Shown: positions 25,496 to 32,885 of the stretch, one piece after another
Layout of the letters: each line of letters opens with the position of its first letter
Position numbering within the stretch: position 1 is the first letter of the stretch
NCBI GenBank assembly: GCA_003225455.1
Contig: QIAB01000036.1
Span: forward strand, 143,676-183,470
Source of the DNA: Acidobacteriota bacterium
GTDB lineage: Bacteria; Acidobacteriota; Terriglobia; Terriglobales; Acidobacteriaceae
Reading direction: 5' to 3'
DNA length: 39,795 nucleotides
Notes under the pieces: generated by a model
What the model was told of the DNA's origin: nothing
What the model saw: the letters and a program-made list of their open reading frames with translations, nothing else
Database searches by the model: none
Program-made: the position numbers and the translations under genes

Positions 25496-25745
25496 GCGCG
25501 GCTGTGCAGCCGCGCGGACGTTAATTGAGAATACTACGGCACGGCCAGAAGAGTGTGCGTGAGAACTCGTGTCGTCCCTCCGGGACTCACTTCACTTTCC
25601 CACATCCACCCGGCACTCACGTGCCGGGCTATCACATTCCGCCCCTTCGGGGCTGGGATCCGATGGTTCGATTCCACATGGTTCCCCAAAAAATCAGTTC
25701 TCACGCACACGGCCAGAGGCCGTGCCCTTTCAAAGCCATTCAGAG
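25496..25745. repeat. Palindrome island with 15-bp terminal inverted repeats (MITE-like)
   Basis: No gene is seen from 25445 to 25752. The stretch opens with a strong hairpin, GCGCGGCTGTGCAGCCGCGC (25496-25515). A perfect 15-base inverted repeat, GTGTGCGTGAGAACT at 25553-25567 and its complement at 25696-25710, encloses a 158-base segment that itself holds three hairpins: TCCCTCCGGGA, CCCGGCACTCACGTGCCGGG and GCCCCTTCGGGGC. A CACGGCC-A-GAGGCCGTG palindrome follows the right arm. No transposase is present. The whole has the look of a non-autonomous, repeat-type mobile element. Confidence 0.7.
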
Positions 25746-25752
25746 CGCGCTC

Positions 25753-26067
25753 CTATGTGGTGGTAACCTGCTGACCAGCCGGGGCCGAGTGCACCTCCGG
25801 CTCTTCCGGCATCACAATCCAAGCCACGATATACGCGAGCAGACCGACTGTGGGTGGCATCAGGGCGACGATCAGCCACACCACGCGCACCACCGTAACA
25901 TCGATATCGAAGTACTCCGCGACACCGGCACACACGCCGGCAATTTTTCGTCCGGTTCGCGGACGCACCAGCCGCTTGCGCGCGGTAACCGCGCCTACGC
26001 GCTTTCCACAGTACGCGCAGAGATTTGCGTCATCCTGAATCACTTTACCGCAATAGTTGCAGTACAT
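25753..26067 (-). CDS. PspC-domain membrane protein with N-terminal zinc ribbon
   Basis: A 104-residue protein; ATG 26067 has GGAGG five to ten bases upstream. Residues 3-22 are a zinc ribbon (CNYCGK then CAYCGK). A PspC domain follows (RKIAGVCAGVAEYFDIDVTVVRVVWLIVALM) with two hydrophobic segments, the second being VGLLAYIVAWIVMP. PspC-type proteins sit in the inner membrane and in some bacteria take part in the envelope stress response; small acidobacterial versions like this are uncharacterised. No psp partner gene is in the window. The 3' end lies just beside the palindrome island at 25496-25745. Confidence 0.85.
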   Translation of the reverse strand: MYCNYCGKVIQDDANLCAYCGKRVGAVTARKRLVRPRTGRKIAGVCAGVAEYFDIDVTVVRVVWLIVALMPPTVGLLAYIVAWIVMPEEPEVHSAPAGQQVTTT

Positions 26068-26153
26068 AATGCCTCCTGAAAACCTGGGGGTTGCCGTGCT
26101 GGGGCTTACGCTTCTAATCTAGGATACGCTTCAAATGCCGCGAATGTTCCCTC

Positions 26154-27374
26154 CTACTCCCGATACGCGTCCTTCATTCGTTTACGCGCGGTTTCTGCCG
26201 GAGGAGTGCTGGCATTGGCGGCGATGACTGCCTGATATTTCTCGACCGCCCGATTTCGGCGTTGCAGCAAATCGTACATCTCGCCGGCGCCCAGGTTCGC
26301 CTTTTGCAGTACTTCGGGATCGGGCTGCGGCACCTGGCTCACCTGCTCGTAGGCAGCTGCTGCTCCGGAATAATCTTTCTGGGCACGCAGCAGATCACCT
26401 AAGCTGAGCGCCGCAATTTCGTAATGCAGGCCGGGATAATGGCCTTCGCGTCCGGCTTGCCAGATATTGCGGTACACAGTCGCAGCGTCCTGATCCTTCC
26501 CTGCGGCACGCAGCAGATTGCCCTCTTCGAGCGCCATCAATACGTCCTGCGGATAGATGGCGATCAAGGCGCGGGCGATTGGCAGCGCCTCGTCGTAACG
26601 ATGCTCGCGGCGCAGAAATAGTACGAGGAGAATTTTGGCATCGACGCTAGTCTCTCCGCCTCCAGTAGCACACTCCTGGAGATACTTAATCCCCTTTTCT
26701 TTATTTCCGCTCAGGCCCACAATCGATGCGCCTACTTTCGCCCCCCACGGCAAACTGCCGATGACGTAGTTATGTGCGCCCACGATCAGTTTGGCCTGGA
26801 CATCGTTGGGAGCCAGCTCCAGCACGCGTTCGTGATCGTGCCGTGCACCCACGGCGTTTCGCAGCGCTGAGAACCAGGCATGCTCGATCAGTGCCGTATA
26901 GGTACAGAACTGCGCGCGTGTCACTCCCCGGGCATAGAGCGCATCAATGTCTTTGGGATCAGCCTTCAGCCGCTTTTCTTCCAGCTTCAGCGCGCGATCG
27001 ACAAGCTGTTTGATCCGCTGTTGCGCTTTAGGATCTGCCTTGTGATGCGGCGCGTGAATAAAACTGTCGTTGGCGTACTCGCCGGTATTCAGCGCACCCA
27101 TACGATAGAGTTCGCGAAAAAGAACCGCGGTGAGCAGGTGGTTCACGGCAAAGGGATCGTCAGGATGCCTCTGCAACACCTGATCGAATTCCTGCACCGC
27201 GCGGTCGTAATCAAGGTTGTAGAAGTGATCAAACGCAGTGAGATTCAGCGGATCATTTGGGCGATAGGACAAAGTATCCGCGGCGTAGGTCGCCCGCGCG
27301 AGCGAGAGCGCCGTCCCGAGGGCTAAGCATGCGCACACAAGCAGGGACAAACGGGGTGAGGTGCGGGGGAGCAA
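26154..27374 (-). CDS. Exported TPR-repeat protein, unknown function
   Basis: A 406-residue protein with a signal peptide (SLLVCACLALGTALSLARATYAA, about residues 10-32) and then helical repeats. TPR-like units are seen at LDYDRAVQEFDQVLQRHPDDPFA, HDHERVLELAPNDVQA, HRYDEALPIARALIAIYPQD, KDQDAATVYRNIW, KDYSGAAAAYEQVSQ and RRNRAVEKYQAVIAAN. A central, less regular part has THYTALIEHAW-like and GALNTGEYANDSF segments. It is probably periplasmic and a scaffold. Start is a TTG at 27374, the first possible start after an in-frame stop; no better site is visible. It is divergent from the zinc-ribbon gene at 27650. Confidence 0.75.
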   Translation of the reverse strand: MLPRTSPRLSLLVCACLALGTALSLARATYAADTLSYRPNDPLNLTAFDHFYNLDYDRAVQEFDQVLQRHPDDPFAVNHLLTAVLFRELYRMGALNTGEYANDSFIHAPHHKADPKAQQRIKQLVDRALKLEEKRLKADPKDIDALYARGVTRAQFCTYTALIEHAWFSALRNAVGARHDHERVLELAPNDVQAKLIVGAHNYVIGSLPWGAKVGASIVGLSGNKEKGIKYLQECATGGGETSVDAKILLVLFLRREHRYDEALPIARALIAIYPQDVLMALEEGNLLRAAGKDQDAATVYRNIWQAGREGHYPGLHYEIAALSLGDLLRAQKDYSGAAAAYEQVSQVPQPDPEVLQKANLGAGEMYDLLQRRNRAVEKYQAVIAANASTPPAETARKRMKDAYRE

Positions 27375-27649
27375 GTTCGATCTCTGATGTCGAAGGTCTA
27401 CTGAACCTTAGTTTACCTGAATGCCTCCCTTCAACAGGAACCCAGAAGATCACGGTGCTCAGAGTCTGGCGGGGCGATGGTGAGCCTATAATCGGCCTCA
27501 GTGCATCTTTCCCAATCTAAGGGGTAAATCTTGCCGGAAGTCCCAAATCCAAAACGCGATTTGTCTGTCAAAGAAGCGAGAACTCAATGACTTAGGATTT
27601 GGCATCTTTGGCCACTCGCTTGCGAGATGAATGAGAGAGGCAGGGCTAT

Positions 27650-28069
27650 ATGTCAGAGGTCATGCACAACACGCAGCGCGAGTTCTGGCGCCCACCCGCC
27701 CCCCAGCAGAGTACCGCCGACGCCGCCTGCGAGCGTTGTGGCACTGAATTTATGGTCGGCTCTCGTTTCTGCCACGTCTGTGGGACCGCACGCCAGGGCG
27801 AAGCAGCAGTATCGGCACGAAACTGGACTCGCTATCTGGAGTTCCACAATATCCAGGAGGGGCTTGGCCTCTCCACCGCATCGCTGATCGCGTTCTTTCT
27901 TGGAGCGGTTTGTGTTCTGTTCACGGTCGCCACCGATTGGATCTACAGTGAGCGCACGGTTCTTGAGTGGCAAGCGGTTCAGGCGTTTCGTATTCAGGCT
28001 TTGTTGGGAGCAATCGCAGCCTTCGTCGCCGGCATCCTGCTAAAGAAGACACCTGAAGCAAAAGATTAG
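27650..28069 (+). CDS. Zinc-ribbon membrane protein, unknown function
   Basis: A 139-residue protein with an N-terminal zinc ribbon (CERCGTEF and CHVCGT, about residues 27-46) and two membrane helices: LSTASLIAFFLGAVCVLFTV (about 74-93) and IQALLGAIAAFVAGILL (about 115-131). A purine-rich AGAGAGGCAGGG precedes ATG 27650. The layout (cytoplasmic zinc ribbon plus two helices) is common in small uncharacterised proteins of this phylum. It ends at a strong bidirectional hairpin shared with thiD. The frame is real by its zinc motif and clean membrane pattern; function is unknown. Confidence 0.75.
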   Translation: MSEVMHNTQREFWRPPAPQQSTADAACERCGTEFMVGSRFCHVCGTARQGEAAVSARNWTRYLEFHNIQEGLGLSTASLIAFFLGAVCVLFTVATDWIYSERTVLEWQAVQAFRIQALLGAIAAFVAGILLKKTPEAKD

Positions 28070-28101
28070 TTTCCCACGGATTCTCTCTTCCCTCATCCGA
28101 T

Positions 28102-28133
28102 ACACCTCAAGCTCTTAGATGGGCTTGAGGTGT
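28102..28133. terminator. Bidirectional terminator hairpin
   Basis: Two perfectly complementary 11-base arms (ACACCTCAAGC at 28102-28112 and its complement at 28123-28133) flank a 10-base loop between convergent genes. The flanking T/A run is short, so efficiency is uncertain. Confidence 0.7.
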
Positions 28134-28147
28134 GCTTAAATTCCCGA

Positions 28148-28993
28148 TCAGTTCACCGGCTCAGGATCGGCAATCACGACGCGTCTCTGTTGATGCATCC
28201 GGTAAAGATGATGAACCGGTCCCGTGCCGCGTCCGAGCGGATGAGCGTTGACAATCGCTGCCGTGATGTACGCCTTCGCCAGCAGCACGGCCTCCGGCAA
28301 GCCCCGCCCCTGAGCCAAGTGACACGCAATCGCCGTGGCAAATGCGCATCCGGTGCCGTGGGTTGAGTTGGAACGCTGGCGCTCAGACTTGAAAATTTCC
28401 TGCTCCACGCTGCGGCGGGTTTTGAAACTGAGCAGATCGATGGCTTTTTCCAGATGCCCGCCCGTGACCACCACCGCCGCAGCGCCCATCTGGTGCAGCC
28501 TGTTGGCCGCCGCTCGCATCTGGTCGGGGTCGGTGACTGCTAACCCGGTCAGAGCAGAAGCTTCACCCACATTAGGAGTGACTACCGTGGCCAGCGGCAG
28601 CAGCTTTTCGACCATGAGGCGCGCCCCGCTCTGATCGATCAATTCCGCGCCTGAAGTTGACTTGAGAATGGGATCCAACACCACATTTTCCAGCTTTTTC
28701 TTGTCCAAAAAATTTGCCACCGCGCGTACGACTTTCGCTGATCCCAGCATTCCGATGCGAACCGCGGAGATTTGGAAGTCATCGCAGAGTTCATGGAGAG
28801 TTTCGGAGATCAACTCCGCTTTTATTGGTTCCACCTGCCGCACCCCGGCCGTAGATTGCACCGTCAACGCGGTAATACACGCCACCCCATAGCAGCCATG
28901 GGCGGCGATGGTCTTGATGTCGGCAGTTACCCCGGCCCCGGAAGATGGATCGAAGCCAGCAACAGTCAGCACTACGGGTGGCGCTTGAGCCAT
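28148..28993 (-). CDS. thiD: Hydroxymethylpyrimidine/phosphomethylpyrimidine kinase
   Basis: A 281-residue ThiD-type kinase of the ribokinase superfamily, which phosphorylates HMP and HMP-P in thiamine synthesis. Seen are VLTVAGFDPSSGAGVTADIK at the N-terminus, GVACITALTVQSTAGV, AVRIGMLGS, VVLDPILKSTSGAEL, VVTPNVGEASALTG, the GGH of VVVTGGHLE, and the anion-hole motif STHGTGCAFATAIA with its catalytic Cys/Gly region. Length is slightly above the usual 260-270. No thiC, thiE or TPP riboswitch is visible beside it, so it is a stand-alone thiamine gene here. The ThiF-like gene at 20719 could belong to the same pathway, but there is no direct link. Confidence 0.94.
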   Translation of the reverse strand: MAQAPPVVLTVAGFDPSSGAGVTADIKTIAAHGCYGVACITALTVQSTAGVRQVEPIKAELISETLHELCDDFQISAVRIGMLGSAKVVRAVANFLDKKKLENVVLDPILKSTSGAELIDQSGARLMVEKLLPLATVVTPNVGEASALTGLAVTDPDQMRAAANRLHQMGAAAVVVTGGHLEKAIDLLSFKTRRSVEQEIFKSERQRSNSTHGTGCAFATAIACHLAQGRGLPEAVLLAKAYITAAIVNAHPLGRGTGPVHHLYRMHQQRRVVIADPEPVN

Positions 28994-29363
28994 AGCTGCA
29001 ATCTAACGGAAACCTGGCCGGTTGCAAATCATCTTGCGGTCCCCGCTGACCGGACCGCCGAAGCTGAATATTGGTTACCGCTTCAGCGTTGGGCTGCAAC
29101 TTACAGAAAACAAAGCCATGTAATAATTTCAGACACTCAAAAATTCAGGTTATTTATTCTCTGGTAAACAGATAAATCACTAGGAGGCAGTAACATACAC
29201 CAGCTTACTCAACGTAACCAGCAAGTTACGTAAGCTATCCATTACCATCTGATTATCTTGCTACAGCAAATTCAGCATTGACAGGTTTGATTCTCGCCGG
29301 TAGCATCTCCCAATCCTTGGCGACTGGGTAGGGGAGGTGACTTTAGAGATGCGAGGTGTCTGA
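28994..29363. other. Intergenic region, comparatively AT-rich, without a recognised gene
   Basis: This is the divergent gap between thiD and rlpA. The middle (about 29100-29290) is clearly richer in A and T than its surroundings, with no ORF of note. The last 60 bases form the structured rlpA leader described separately. I see no tRNA or known riboswitch. Confidence 0.6.
29303..29363 (+). promoter_or_regulatory. Structured rlpA leader with two competing pairings and a 4-codon mini-ORF
   Basis: GCATCTC (29303-29309) pairs with GAGATGC (29346-29352), but the same bases can also pair with GGGGAGGTG (29331-29339), so two exclusive folds exist. A mini-ORF, ATG-CGA-GGT-GTC-TGA (29349-29363), abuts the rlpA ATG in the same frame. 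GAGGTG inside it is the likely ribosome binding site. It does not match a riboswitch class I know. Confidence 0.3.
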
Positions 29364-29843
29364 ATGTGCAGACGTATTGCTCGTGGACTGGCGATAGTTT
29401 TATCGGTCGTCAGCCTGGGAGCGGCTCAGAAGCCAACCAGCTCAGAGTCGGCTACAAACCGAAGTAACGTTACCCAGGCCGCAAAGGAAGTCCGCTATAA
29501 ATCGCGGAAGGCGAAGCCTTACCAGGTTGGAACCGCCTCCTGGTATGGAGACTATTTCCAAGGCAAGCCGACCGCCAGCGGCGTGCCTTACAACATGTAC
29601 GACCTGACCGCCGCCCACCCAACTCTTCCCCTGGGCAGCTTTGTGCGGGTCACGAACCTGCGCAACGGGCGCTCGGTCGTGGTCAAAGTCAATGACCGCG
29701 GTCCCATCGTTCCGGGCCGAATCATAGACGTTTCTTACAGCACCGCTCGCGTGCTCCAGTTCAAAGCGCAGGGTTTGCAACGGGTCCGTCTCGACCTGGT
29801 CGAACCGCAAACCATGGCGATGCTGCGGCCCATGGCGTATTAG
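29364..29843 (+). CDS. rlpA: RlpA-like septal ring lytic transglycosylase
   Basis: A 159-residue exported protein. A signal peptide covers about residues 1-21 (GLAIVLSVVSLGAAQ). A double-psi beta-barrel follows: YQVGTASWYGDYFQGKPTAS with the conserved Gly-Glu/Tyr region, YDLTAAHPTLPLGSFVRV, NLRNGRSVVVKVNDRGP with the catalytic Asp, and GRIIDVSYSTARVLQF. RlpA cleaves glycan strands that lack stem peptides. The usual C-terminal SPOR domain is absent, so septal targeting is not expected from the sequence. There is no lipobox Cys in the signal region, so it is likely periplasmic rather than a lipoprotein. The leader has an unusual structure. Confidence 0.9.
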   Translation: MCRRIARGLAIVLSVVSLGAAQKPTSSESATNRSNVTQAAKEVRYKSRKAKPYQVGTASWYGDYFQGKPTASGVPYNMYDLTAAHPTLPLGSFVRVTNLRNGRSVVVKVNDRGPIVPGRIIDVSYSTARVLQFKAQGLQRVRLDLVEPQTMAMLRPMAY

Positions 29844-29883
29844 GCATAGCTCCACAGCCGCAAATCTTTTAAACTCCCCCTGG

Positions 29884-30615
29884 ATGCGTAGTCGACTGAT
29901 AAACGATCCGCGTCAGCATCTGATCGTCGCCCTGGATGTGTCCACTGCGGCCGCCGCCAGAAAGATTGTGGCAGCCGTGGGCGACTCCGCGTCTACCTAC
30001 AAAGTCGGTATGCAGCTCTACACCGCCGAAGGCCCGCAGATCGTGCGCGAGTTCGTGGCCTCGGGACGCCGAATCTTTCTTGATTTGAAATATCACGACA
30101 TCCCCACGACCGTCGGCTCCGCGGTTCGCGAAGCCGCCAAGCTTGGCGTCAGCATATTGACGGTTCATGCCTCAGGCGGAAGCAAAATGTTGCGCGCCGC
30201 GGTGGAAGCCGCTCGAAGCGTCAATCCTGATCTGATTGTGCTCGGCGTTACAGTGCTGACGAGCATGGATGAACCCGATCTGCAAGAAACCGGCGCGCGC
30301 GGCAAGCTTCTGGATCAGGTGCTACGGCTGGCAGAACTGGCAATCCGCAGCGGATGCCAGGGCATCGTGACTTCTGCCCACGAAACCGCTCAGGTGCGCA
30401 GCCGCCTGGGCCACGGCTTCGCGATCGTGAATCCCGGAATCAGACCTGCGGGCGCCGATCGCGAAGACCAGAGCCGCGTCGTCACTCCCGCCGAGGCCAT
30501 CGCGGCCGGCGCAACACACATTGTGGTCGGGCGCCCGATTACGCAAGCGGCAAATCCCGCCGCGGAAGTCGAAAAAATTCTGCAAGAGATGGGCGCCGTC
30601 AGCGCCGTGCGTTGA
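29884..30615 (+). CDS. pyrF: Orotidine-5'-phosphate decarboxylase
   Basis: A 243-residue OMP decarboxylase, the last step of de novo UMP synthesis. The N-terminal strand is LIVALDVST, and the catalytic motif is FLDLKYHDIPTTVGSAV, with the Asp-Lys-Asp triad in DLKYHD. Phosphate and ribose contacts are in TVHASGGSKML, GVTVLTSMD and IVNPGIRPAG, and THIVVGRPITQA closes the barrel. The length is typical of the group I bacterial enzyme. It lies 40 bases after rlpA in the same direction and may be cotranscribed. No other pyrimidine gene is present. A 550-900-base repeat-rich gap follows. Confidence 0.96.
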   Translation: MRSRLINDPRQHLIVALDVSTAAAARKIVAAVGDSASTYKVGMQLYTAEGPQIVREFVASGRRIFLDLKYHDIPTTVGSAVREAAKLGVSILTVHASGGSKMLRAAVEAARSVNPDLIVLGVTVLTSMDEPDLQETGARGKLLDQVLRLAELAIRSGCQGIVTSAHETAQVRSRLGHGFAIVNPGIRPAGADREDQSRVVTPAEAIAAGATHIVVGRPITQAANPAAEVEKILQEMGAVSAVR

Positions 30616-31510
30616 AACTCCGCGTTCGAGTCAAAGGGGGTGCCCCGTTTTGCCGAAGGCCGTTCTCGGAACGCGGCAAGTGCAGTTATTCGGAGAAAGT
30701 TCCTAGAGTTGCTCCGTAGCGCCGGCATCCTGCCGGCTGTCTGGCGGGCGTCTCGCCCGCCTATTAAAGCCATCATAGGGGCGGGTGTCCTTCCTGCCCG
30801 GATACCCTATCCATTCGCATTTCTTGGAAACCTGGGGATTTTGAATTTGGGTGGCGCAGCGCTTCAGCGCTGCGGTAGGGGCACCTAGACTGGACGGCTT
30901 TAGCCTCTGAGGTTCCCTGCTCTGGCTCACTCCTCGACTTGTCATTCCGAATCCGCTTTAGCGGTGAGGAATCTGCTTTTTGCAAAAACATTAAAGATTT
31001 TTTGAGGAGCGCGGATCTCCCATCCTTTCGCATTTTTGGAAACGTGGGGATTTTGAATTCGCTAGCGTAGCGCCGGCATCCTGCCGGCTGTCTGGCGGGC
31101 GTCCCGCCCGCCTATTAAAGCCACGTAGGGGCAGGTGTCCTCACCTGCCCAATAAACTTCCCGCTTTGTCATCCAAGGGAGTCCTTCGCTCTGCGAAGGA
31201 CTCGCAACGAAGCATCTATGCATTTCTGTTTCGCGCGGGTGCCCCAGCCTGCCCTGAGCTTCGTCGAAGGGTCTCGCTGCCTTTGCGAGACCTGGGCCCC
31301 GCAAAATTTCCCCACCCCGACTCCATCCAGATCACGCTCGGGCAAGTCATGCGCATGATCGCTGCCGCCAGGTGGACACCAAAGCCGCCGGCCTGCTGCT
31401 CTACGCCCTGCAGATCGCGTCGGCCAGTGGAATCTGAGACTCTCCCAGGCGAGTTGCCTTCCGCGCCGACGCTTGACAGTTGCGTGCCTGGAAGTCCACC
31501 ATCTTTCGCC
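30616..31510. repeat. Repeat-rich intergenic region with composite palindromic elements
   Basis: I see no gene in these 895 bases. The region contains two 57-base copies (30716-30772 and 31067-31123) that start GTAGCGCCGGCATCCTGCC and differ at one base. There are also two copies of a GGAAAC-CTGGGGATTTTGAAT-like segment (about 30828 and 31036), a CGCAGCGCTTCAGCGCTGCG palindrome (from 30855), a GACGGCTTTAGCC segment (30894), a GATTCCG/GGAATC-bounded segment with CCGCTTTAGCGG (about 30948-30975), and a CCTGAGCTTCGTCGAAGG segment (about 31253). All are repeat-type palindromes. A short open frame at 31166-31510 only extends the VOC gene. Confidence 0.8.
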
Positions 31511-32455
31511 ATGAAAATCTTGCAAACGGTGTTGCTTTGCCTGTTGGTTTCGACTTGCGTAGCGCAAGCTGGCCCGAACGTCGCGTCCTCGCCGGCGGCG
31601 CCCACTCGCCCCAAGATTGTTGGCGTGGCTCATATCGGCCTCAGAACCGACAATCTTGATGCAGCCCGCAAGTTCTGTACAGGCGTACTTGGGTTTCAGG
31701 AGCCGTTCAGCCTGGACAAAGAGCCTGCGGAAGGGACTGGGTTGCTGCTGACGTATTTCAAAGTGAACGATCACCAATATATCGAAATGTTCCCTGCACT
31801 GACCGATCCGAAGATGGACCGGCTTTCGCACATTTCCTTTGAGACGAGTGATGCTGAGCAGCTTCGCGCGTATCTCGAGAGCCGCGGGGTGAAGGTTCCC
31901 GAGAAGCTGGAGCCGATGCGCGATGGAAACCGCGGATTCGATGTTACCGATCCCGACGGTCATGATGTTGAGTTCGTGGAATTGCGGCCGGGATCGATGC
32001 ACAGCCGCGAGTTCGGAAAATTTTTGCCGGAGGGGCGCATTTCGCAGCGGATTATTCATATCGGTGTAGTTGTCAACGATCGCGCCGCCGCCGACCGTTT
32101 CTATAAAGACATTCTGGGTTTTCAGGAGATCTGGCACGGCGGGATGAAGGACAAAGAGACAGATTGGGTAGACATGCGCGTCCCCGATGGAACGGATTGG
32201 CTCGAGTACATGCTAAATGTGCATAATCCGGACCCGCAGGAATTAGGAGTGATGAACCATCTCGCTTTAGGCGTGCCCAGCGTCAAAGCAGGATATGAGA
32301 CCGCGCTGAAGCGCGGCTATAAAGCGTCAGAGAAGCCGCAGATCGGGCGCGATGGCAAGTGGCAGTTTAATTTGTACGATCCGAATTTCACGCGAGTGGA
32401 GTTGATGGAACCGAAGCCGGTCCAGAAACCGTGCTGCTCGCCGATGCTGCAGTAG
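31511..32455 (+). CDS. Exported protein with two VOC (glyoxalase/dioxygenase) domains
   Basis: A 314-residue protein. The open frame runs from 31166, but ATG 31511 gives a normal signal peptide (KILQTVLLCLLVSTCVAQA, residues 2-20), so I start there; the upstream part is repeat DNA. The first VOC module begins VGVAHIGLRTDNLDAARKFC and includes DPDGHDVEFVEL. The second begins IIHIGVVVNDRAAADRFYKD and has LGFQEIWHGG, then MNHLALGVPS and YDPNFTRVELMEPK. His and Glu positions for a metal are present in each (HIG, VEF/VEL). VOC proteins include glyoxalases, ring-cleavage dioxygenases and antibiotic-resistance proteins. An exported double-VOC protein has no assignable substrate. Confidence 0.85.
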   Translation: MKILQTVLLCLLVSTCVAQAGPNVASSPAAPTRPKIVGVAHIGLRTDNLDAARKFCTGVLGFQEPFSLDKEPAEGTGLLLTYFKVNDHQYIEMFPALTDPKMDRLSHISFETSDAEQLRAYLESRGVKVPEKLEPMRDGNRGFDVTDPDGHDVEFVELRPGSMHSREFGKFLPEGRISQRIIHIGVVVNDRAAADRFYKDILGFQEIWHGGMKDKETDWVDMRVPDGTDWLEYMLNVHNPDPQELGVMNHLALGVPSVKAGYETALKRGYKASEKPQIGRDGKWQFNLYDPNFTRVELMEPKPVQKPCCSPMLQ

Positions 32456-32885
32456 TTAGCGTTTGCGCCGTTCCTGATTGCGCAGCCTTCTTGACTGCGC
32501 TAGAATAACTCCGCTCTCGCGATTCTCCCTTCCTTCTTCTTTTCCCATCAATTTTATAGGCGCGTGCTGCATTGTGTGTGCAAAATGATGGTGCCTCCTG
32601 TAAGGTCATACAAGATATGGTGTTTTATTCCTTGACCCCGGCGGGATTTCGCCGTTACAGTAGCTCTAATTTGTGCCCTGCCCCGTCCAGCCCGGGCCGG
32701 CAAACAAGGGGAGCGAAGCGCGGAGGAACCCTGTTGGTAAACCGGGCTGAAGCATCGTTCATCGAACGGCGAAAGTACGTGCACCGCGATATTTCTACGC
32801 CTGGACAGCCGCCAGGGCGGCGGCGCTACGCGTCATCAACATCGACTAGACAGCCGCCACGATTGGGGCGCTACAGGAGTTTCCG
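32456..32885. other. Intergenic region upstream of smc
   Basis: This 430-base gap has no convincing gene. It holds a GCGCAG/CTGCGC hairpin just after the VOC gene (about 32480-32498), a TTGACC (32632) with a weak TACAGT -10 (32656-32661, 18-base spacer) that could serve smc, and two copies of the GACAGCC hairpin unit (listed separately) just before the smc ribosome binding site. Confidence 0.55.
32804..32874. repeat. Two GACAGCC hairpin units in the smc leader
   Basis: Units 32804-32829 and 32849-32874 are 26 bases each and start 45 bases apart. Both start GACAGCCGCC and end GGCGCTAC, like the repeat unit elsewhere. The first has GCCGCC/GGCGGC arms in place of GCCGGC/GCCGGC, so the hairpin is kept by compensatory change. 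The smc ribosome binding site AGGAG follows directly at 32875. Confidence 0.75.

Noticed and set aside
25660-25690. GGTTCGATTCC resembles a tRNA T-loop
   Set aside because: Only two to three stem pairs form around it and no acceptor stem, D-arm or anticodon arm fits upstream; it is in a palindrome island.
29291-29363. c-di-AMP (ydaO-type) or c-di-GMP riboswitch before rlpA
   Set aside because: Key conserved segments of both classes, as far as I recall them, are missing; kept only as an unclassified structured leader.
30703-31304. Short minus-strand ORFs beginning with GGRDARQTAGRMPALR-like sequences
   Set aside because: They are translations of the dispersed repeat in a non-coding gap. They are useful only because the same peptide pattern shows up inside SMC.
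31166-31510. 115-codon N-terminal extension of the VOC gene
   Set aside because: It is translated from palindromic repeat DNA and would bury the signal peptide at 31511.
31169-32137. 322-codon minus-strand open frame opposite the VOC gene
   Set aside because: It lies antisense to a clear VOC gene, has no recognisable domain, and its composition reflects the opposite strand.
32560-32780. Possible 6S, SRP or RNase P RNA in the smc upstream gap
   Set aside because: No conserved core of these RNAs is visible in the stretch.
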